This document shows, in pieces, positions 59,453 through 64,000 of a DNA stretch of 64,000 nt. Below the pieces are notes generated by a model that saw only the letters and a list, made by a program, of their open reading frames with translations, searched no databases and was not told the origin of the DNA. The stretch spans positions 62,001-126,000 of the forward strand of contig NZ_JABXGD010000009.1 of NCBI RefSeq assembly GCF_022627955.1, written 5' to 3'. The stretch comes from Microbacterium sp. C5A9. GTDB taxonomy: Bacteria; Actinomycetota; Actinomycetes; Actinomycetales; Microbacteriaceae. Position numbers and translations under genes: made by a program. The first letter of the stretch is position 1, and every line of letters starts with the position of its first letter.

Positions 59453-60745
59453 ATGACGGTCTTCGAAGCGTCGACACGCCCCGGCGAGACGCCACCGGCC
59501 GATGCGGTCGCTCCCCGCGACTCCTCCGCCGACGCTCCGACATCGGTCGCCCGCCTGAACGGGACCATCCGCGACTTCGTCGCGCGGTGGAACACCGTGT
59601 GGGTCGAAGGCGAGATCACGTCATGGAACGTCCGCGGCGGCAACATCTTCGCCCGGCTCAAGGACACGCGCTCCGACGCCCAGATCTCGATCCGGATCTG
59701 GTCGAGCGTCCGTCCGCGCATCCCGGGAGATCTGGCCGTCGGCGATCACGTGGTCGCCGCGGTCAAGGCCGACTACTTCGTCAAGGCCGGCGATTTCAGC
59801 TTCACGGTCTCGGCGATGAAGCACGTCGGACTCGGCGATCAGCTCGAGCGCCTCGAGAAGCTCCGGCTCCAGCTCCGCCAGGAGGGCCTGTTCGACGCCG
59901 CGCGAAAGAAGCGGCTGCCGTTCCTGCCCCACGTGATCGGGCTCATCACCGGCGAGAGGTCCGACGCCGAGAAGGACGTCCATCGCAATGCCGAGCTGCG
60001 CTGGCCGCAGGTGCGGTTCCGCACCGAATACGCCGCCGTGCAGGGCGACCGCTGCGTGCCGGACACGCTCGCGGCGCTCGCCCGGCTCGACGCCGACCCC
60101 GAGGTCGACGTGATCATCATCGCGCGCGGCGGCGGGGATCCGCAGACCCTGCTCGGCTTCAGCGACGAACGTCTCGTGCGGGCCGTCGCAGCTGCGACGA
60201 CTCCCGTCGTCAGCGCGATCGGGCACGAGAACGATCATCCCCTGCTCGACGACGTCGCCGATCTCCGGGCCTCGACCCCGACCGACGCCGCGAAACGAGT
60301 CGTGCCCGACGTCAGCGAGCAGCGCGCTCTCATCGCTCAGCTGCGCTCGCGGGCGACCACGCGGCTGACGCAGCGGCTGTCGCACGACATCGCGCAGCTG
60401 GAGCAGCTCCGATCCCGCCCGGCACTGCGCTCCCCTGACCCGATCATCGATTCTCGATCTCAGGAGGTGTGGCTGCTGGTCTCCCGAGGACGCGACTCCC
60501 TCGCGCGGCAGCATGAGGCGGCAGGCCGCACCACCGGCGAACTCCGGGCATCGCTTCGCGCGCTCTCGCCCGCGGCCACCCTCGCTCGCGGGTATGCGAT
60601 CGCGCACCTCGACGGCGGCGTGATCCTCCGCGACGCCGCCGATGCACCGGCCGGCACCGCCCTCACCATCACCGTCGACCGCGGATCGCTCGCGGTGCGC
60701 TCCGATGGCGAGATCGCCGAGGGGCCGACCCCCCGCTCCGCGTGA
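59453..60745 (+). CDS. xseA: exodeoxyribonuclease VII large subunit
   Basis: 430 residues. OB-fold N-terminus (NTVWVEGEITSWNVRGGNIFARLKDTRSDAQISIRIW), nuclease core with GLITGERSDAEKDV, IIIARGGGDPQTLLGFSDE and AIGHENDHPLLDDVADLRASTPTDAAK, then a C-terminal coiled coil. Degrades single-stranded DNA with XseB. No strong Shine-Dalgarno, ATG 59453 chosen from domain length. Confidence 0.95.
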   Translation: MTVFEASTRPGETPPADAVAPRDSSADAPTSVARLNGTIRDFVARWNTVWVEGEITSWNVRGGNIFARLKDTRSDAQISIRIWSSVRPRIPGDLAVGDHVVAAVKADYFVKAGDFSFTVSAMKHVGLGDQLERLEKLRLQLRQEGLFDAARKKRLPFLPHVIGLITGERSDAEKDVHRNAELRWPQVRFRTEYAAVQGDRCVPDTLAALARLDADPEVDVIIIARGGGDPQTLLGFSDERLVRAVAAATTPVVSAIGHENDHPLLDDVADLRASTPTDAAKRVVPDVSEQRALIAQLRSRATTRLTQRLSHDIAQLEQLRSRPALRSPDPIIDSRSQEVWLLVSRGRDSLARQHEAAGRTTGELRASLRALSPAATLARGYAIAHLDGGVILRDAADAPAGTALTITVDRGSLAVRSDGEIAEGPTPRSA

Positions 60746-60764
60746 GCACTCCCTGCGCACCGCG

Positions 60765-60770
60765 TAGGAT
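60765..60770 (+). promoter_or_regulatory. -10 box (TAGGAT) of xseB
   Basis: TAGGAT, then GGAGGG, then GTG at 60777. GGAGGG serves as a possible Shine-Dalgarno as well as the leaderless spacer. Confidence 0.45.
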
Positions 60771-60776
60771 GGAGGG

Positions 60777-61016
60777 GTGAGTGCGCTGAACGACACCCCT
60801 GTGGACACGCTGTCGTTCGAGGCCGCTCGCGACGAGCTCGTGCAGGTCGTCTCCGAGCTCGAACAGGGCTCCCCGACGCTCGAGCAGTCGCTCGCCCTGT
60901 GGGAGCGCGGCGAGGCGCTGGCCGCCCGCTGCGAGGAGTGGCTTCTCGGCGCGAAGCGCCGCCTCGAGGCCGCTCGCGCCTCGGCATCCGACAGCTCCGA
61001 CGAGGTCGAGTCGTGA
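60777..61016 (+). CDS. xseB: exodeoxyribonuclease VII small subunit
   Basis: 79 residues. Matches Xse[46 protein letters not shown]. Binds the C-terminal helices of XseA. 31 bp downstream of xseA; its stop overlaps the next gene (GTGA). Confidence 0.95.
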   Translation: MSALNDTPVDTLSFEAARDELVQVVSELEQGSPTLEQSLALWERGEALAARCEEWLLGAKRRLEAARASASDSSDEVES

Positions 61017-61651
61017 ACAAGCCCGCACCCATCGTCGCCGAGCTCGGACGCCCCGAGACTCCCGAGGAGACCGCCGCACGGAAGGCCGCGTCGAGCAAGG
61101 CCTACCGGTCGAGTCAGACGGTGCGCAGCCTCGTGGCCGCGCTCATCGCCACTCTCGCCATCGTCCTGGTGATCGTCTTCGCGGTCCCTCGCGGCGAGCC
61201 GGCGAGCGCCCCCACGGTCGACATGGTCGGCATCGCCGGCGATGTGGAATCCACCATGGACAGCCCGGTGATCGTGCCCGATCTCGGCGACTTCTGGCGC
61301 GTGAACGCCGCCGAGCTCACCAGCGGCGCGACCGTGGTGTGGGACGTGACCCTCGCGCCCTCCGCGGAGGACGAGCGTGGATTCATCCGCCTGGCACAGG
61401 CCTTCGACGCCGATTCGTCGTGGGCGCCGCAGCGGCTGAACGGCACCGCGCCCACCGACACGACGTCGATCGGCGGCCTCGAGTGGGATGTCTTCGAGCT
61501 GGGCGATGCCGGAGCGAAGCAGAACATCACCCACGCGATCGGCACCCAGGCGGGTGACGACTACCTGCTTCTCTACGGTTCGCGCTCGGCCGACTCCACG
61601 GCCGAACTCGCCGAGTCCCTCGTCCCCCAGATCCGTGACCTCTCGGAGTAG
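61013..61651 (+). CDS. DUF4245-type membrane-anchored protein
   Basis: 212 residues from GTG 61013. One N-terminal membrane helix ([23 protein letters not shown], about 37-59) and an extracytoplasmic domain of about 150 residues with [23 protein letters not shown]. The DUF4245 family is actinobacterial and typically sits next to xseB, as here. Function unknown. Confidence 0.82.
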   Translation: MNKPAPIVAELGRPETPEETAARKAASSKAYRSSQTVRSLVAALIATLAIVLVIVFAVPRGEPASAPTVDMVGIAGDVESTMDSPVIVPDLGDFWRVNAAELTSGATVVWDVTLAPSAEDERGFIRLAQAFDADSSWAPQRLNGTAPTDTTSIGGLEWDVFELGDAGAKQNITHAIGTQAGDDYLLLYGSRSADSTAELAESLVPQIRDLSE

Positions 61652-61656
61652 CCCTC

Positions 61657-62346
61657 ATGACAGATACGCTGACGCCCGCCGCCGCCTGGAAGCAGATGCA
61701 GGAGGGCAACCGGCGATTCGTCGCCGACGCCCCCCGGCACCCGAATCAGGACGTCGCGCGCCGTAAGCACCTGGCCGCCGCCCAGCATCCCGTCGCCACG
61801 CTCTTCGGCTGTTCGGACTCGCGCCTCGCCGCCGAGATCATCTTCGACCTCGGGCTCGGCGACCTGTTCGTCGTGCGCAACGCCGGTCAGGTGATCGGCG
61901 AGTCGATCGTCGCGAGCCTCGAGTACGCCGTGGCCGTCCTCAACGTTCCCCTGATCGTCGTCCTCGCGCACGACTCGTGCGGCGCCGTGCGCGCCGCCAT
62001 CGACGGAACCGCGATCGACGCCGCTCCGCTGCCCCCGCACATCTGGAAGCTGATCGCCCCGATCGTCCCCGCCGCCCGCAAGGTCCTCGTCGAGAGCGGC
62101 GGATCGACGGTCGCCGAGATCGACGCCGACCTGGTCGGCCAGGAGCACCTGCGCAACACCGTGAGCGACCTGCTGCAGTCGTCCGAAGTGATCTCCCAGG
62201 CGGTCGCCGACGGGCGTCTGGGCATCGTGGGCGCCAATTACCGTCTGGCCGAAGGCACCGCAGTGCCCGTCATCACGGTCGGAATCGACACAGACGGCAT
62301 CGACACCGAGGGGCACGACCCCGCAACCAAGGAGGGTTCGGAATGA
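61657..62346 (+). CDS. beta-class carbonic anhydrase
   Basis: 229 residues. Zinc ligands in [13 protein letters not shown] (Cys), and [15 protein letters not shown] (His and Cys); Asp-Arg pair in SDSR. Interconverts CO2 and bicarbonate. 5 bp after the DUF4245-type gene; stop overlaps fumC by 4 nt. Confidence 0.95.
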   Translation: MTDTLTPAAAWKQMQEGNRRFVADAPRHPNQDVARRKHLAAAQHPVATLFGCSDSRLAAEIIFDLGLGDLFVVRNAGQVIGESIVASLEYAVAVLNVPLIVVLAHDSCGAVRAAIDGTAIDAAPLPPHIWKLIAPIVPAARKVLVESGGSTVAEIDADLVGQEHLRNTVSDLLQSSEVISQAVADGRLGIVGANYRLAEGTAVPVITVGIDTDGIDTEGHDPATKEGSE

Positions 62347-63761
62347 CCGACACACACCAGCACGGCGGCGACGAGTCGCAGTACCGCATCGAGCACGACA
62401 CCATGGGTGAGGTGCGCGTCCCCGTGAACGCGCTCTACGGTGCGCAGACGCAGCGGGCGGTCGAGAACTTCCCGATCTCGGGCAAGGGACTCGAGTCCAC
62501 CCAGATCGCCGCCCTCGCGCGCATCAAGAAGGCCGCAGCTCTCGCGAACAAGGACCTCGGCACGCTCGACGGTGCCATCGCCGATGCGATCGCGCAGGCC
62601 GCGGACCAGGTCGCCTCCGGCGCCCACGACGCCGAGTTCCCGGTCGACACGTACCAGACCGGCTCGGGCACGTCGTCGAACATGAACATGAACGAGGTCC
62701 TCGCGACCCTCGCCACCCGCATCCTCGGTGCGAACGTGCACCCGAACGACCACGTGAACGCCTCGCAGTCATCGAACGACGTGTTCCCGACCTCGGTGCA
62801 CATCGCGGTGACCCAGGCTCTCATCGACACGCTGATCCCTGCGCTCGACCACCTCGCGGTGGCGTTCGAGGCGAAGGCGGAGCTGTGGAAGGACGCCGTG
62901 AAGTCGGGTCGCACCCACCTCATGGACGCGACGCCGGTCACGCTGGGCCAGGAGTTCGGCGGATACGCCCGTCAGATGCGCCTCGGCATCGAGCGCGTGC
63001 AGTCCGCGCTGCCCCGCGTCGCCGAGGTCCCGCTGGGCGGCACCGCCACCGGAACCGGCATCAACACGCCCCTCGGGTTCCCGCAGAAGGTCATCGAGCT
63101 GCTCGCCGCCGAGACCGAACTCCCCATCACCGAGGCGAAGGACCACTTCGAGGCCCAGGCCAACCGCGACGGCCTCGTCGAGGCATCCGGCGCCCTGCGC
63201 ACGATCGCGGTCTCGCTGACCAAGATCAACAACGACCTGCGGTGGATGGGCTCGGGCCCGAACACGGGTCTCGGCGAGCTGCACATCCCCGACCTGCAGC
63301 CCGGTTCGTCGATCATGCCCGGCAAGGTCAACCCGGTCGTCCCCGAAGCCGTGCTGATGGTGTGCGCGCGTGTCATCGGCAACGATGCGACCGTCGCGTG
63401 GGCCGGAGCGTCCGGATCGTTCGAGCTCAACGTCGCCATCCCCGTCATGGGCACCGCGGTGCTCGAGTCGATCCGTCTGCTGGCGAACGCGTCGCGCGTG
63501 CTCGCCGACAAGACCGTCGACGGCCTGCAGGCGAACCTCGACCGGGCAGCCGCGTTCGCAGGCATGAGCCCGTCGATCGTCACGCCGCTGAACAAGCTCA
63601 TCGGCTACGAGGCCGCGGCGAAGATCGCCAAGCACTCGGTCGCCAAGGGCATCACCGTGCGTGACGCGGTGATCGACCTCGGCTACGTCGAGCGCGGAGA
63701 CCTCACCCTCGAGCAGCTCGACGAGAAGCTCGACCTGCTCTCGATGACCCACCCGGGTTGA
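62343..63761 (+). CDS. fumC: class II fumarate hydratase
   Basis: 472 residues. The fumarase signature reads [12 protein letters not shown]; also [25 protein letters not shown] and [21 protein letters not shown]. Hydrates fumarate to malate in the TCA cycle. ATG overlaps the carbonic anhydrase stop. It closes a cluster seen in many actinobacteria (xseA-xseB-DUF4245-...-fumC). Confidence 0.97.
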   Translation: MTDTHQHGGDESQYRIEHDTMGEVRVPVNALYGAQTQRAVENFPISGKGLESTQIAALARIKKAAALANKDLGTLDGAIADAIAQAADQVASGAHDAEFPVDTYQTGSGTSSNMNMNEVLATLATRILGANVHPNDHVNASQSSNDVFPTSVHIAVTQALIDTLIPALDHLAVAFEAKAELWKDAVKSGRTHLMDATPVTLGQEFGGYARQMRLGIERVQSALPRVAEVPLGGTATGTGINTPLGFPQKVIELLAAETELPITEAKDHFEAQANRDGLVEASGALRTIAVSLTKINNDLRWMGSGPNTGLGELHIPDLQPGSSIMPGKVNPVVPEAVLMVCARVIGNDATVAWAGASGSFELNVAIPVMGTAVLESIRLLANASRVLADKTVDGLQANLDRAAAFAGMSPSIVTPLNKLIGYEAAAKIAKHSVAKGITVRDAVIDLGYVERGDLTLEQLDEKLDLLSMTHPG

Positions 63762-63778
63762 TCGTCCGGCGCTGAGAG

Positions 63779-63827
63779 CGCCCCGATCCGCAGGCTCCGG
63801 CCCGCAGATCGGGGCGTTCTTCCTTTT
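63779..63827 (+). terminator. fumC terminator
   Basis: CGCCCCGATC (63779-63788) and GATCGGGGCG (63807-63816) form a 10-bp perfect stem followed by TTCTTCCTTTT, a classic intrinsic terminator. Confidence 0.9.
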
Positions 63828-63906
63828 CTGCCCTGATGCCGGAAGCTCGCGCGGCACCCGAAGCGCGTGTGACCGCGGACCGATCGGGACGGATTCGACC
63901 GAGTCG

Positions 63907-64000
63907 TCAGCAGCAGCGGGCACCCGGATCGGCGTCCTGGGCCGCATAGTGCCGCCGCCAGAACTCCCTCTCGCCGAGCGGCTCGCGCCCGGGGTGCCGT
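63907..64000 (-). CDS. YbdD/YjiX family protein, C-terminal end (partial)
   Basis: The last 30 codons read HPGREPLGEREFWRRHYAAQ then DADPGARCC, the hallmark C-terminus of YbdD/YjiX proteins (short, ending in a Cys pair). They are usually encoded beside the carbon-starvation pyruvate transporter CstA, which would lie beyond the right edge. The start is outside the window. Confidence 0.85.
   Translation of the reverse strand, partial: RHPGREPLGEREFWRRHYAAQDADPGARCC

Noticed and set aside
1..64000. CRISPR arrays, insertion sequences, integrase or attachment sites, tRNA or rRNA genes
   Set aside because: No regularly spaced repeats, transposase or integrase motifs, CCA-ended cloverleaf or rRNA core sequence were found by eye on either strand. 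A tRNAscan or IS search would be decisive.

Overview
The window is a GC-rich chromosomal segment from an actinobacterium, most likely Microbacteriaceae and probably Microbacterium or a close relative. This is judged from codon bias, many GTG starts, the fdxA-dapC pair, the ispH / xseA-xseB-DUF4245-type cluster and the Microbacterium-like small membrane proteins; no rRNA marker is present to confirm it. Nothing looks like a phage, integron, insertion sequence or CRISPR array. It reads as core and soft-core chromosome, with an accessory-looking stretch at about 43.7-49.4 kb.

Layout. At 0-3.9 kb are the 5' end of citrate synthase, dapC-fdxA (lysine/diaminopimelate pathway plus ferredoxin), a membrane protein, and azlCD diverging from an XRE-cupin regulator. 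At 3.9-11.2 kb are a DHA2-type exporter, glutaminase, a secreted lysozyme-like protein, typA, a CPBP protease and a PH-domain protein. At 11.2-16.5 kb is a peptide ABC transporter operon with a fused OppDF ATPase. At 16.7-21.3 kb is the glycine-cleavage operon gcvT-gcvH-gcvP behind a tandem glycine riboswitch. At 21.4-26.9 kb is a second five-gene peptide-type ABC operon whose probable promoter overlaps a perfect 18-bp inverted repeat. At 27.0-32.6 kb is a de novo NAD operon: NrtR-type Nudix regulator, nadA, nadB, nadC and a NadS/IscS-type cysteine desulfurase.

At 32.6-38.3 kb are a glycosyltransferase, an SDR, two divergent drug exporters around a small palindrome, and an unlisted 47-codon Cys-containing peptide gene. 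At 38.4-43.6 kb are an acyltransferase, small proteins, dps, a GNAT, a cysteine-free HesB-like protein, a one-domain LysR-type DNA-binding protein and an ABC-F ATPase. At 43.7-49.4 kb are a lipoprotein, an isochorismatase-like hydrolase, an alpha/beta-hydrolase without its nucleophile, GNATs, a condensation-domain/GNAT fusion and another hydrolase. At 49.5-56.7 kb are ychF, a HAD phosphatase, a methyltransferase, a DnaQ-like exonuclease, rmuC, and glpX divergent from fba. At 56.7-64 kb are a membrane protein, a structured intergenic region, iclR-ispH, then xseA-xseB-DUF4245-like-carbonic anhydrase-fumC, and the end of a YbdD/YjiX gene.

Two genome-wide habits stand out. Many genes overlap by RTGA stop/start junctions, which suggests translational coupling. 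At least fourteen starts lie 6-7 nt after a TANNNT box, the arrangement expected of leaderless transcripts. The best candidates for something undescribed are the condensation-GNAT fusion, the twin-loop structured intergenic region at 57.3-57.5 kb, the 18-bp operator at 26.9 kb and several small proteins. I see no clear new defence or mobile system.
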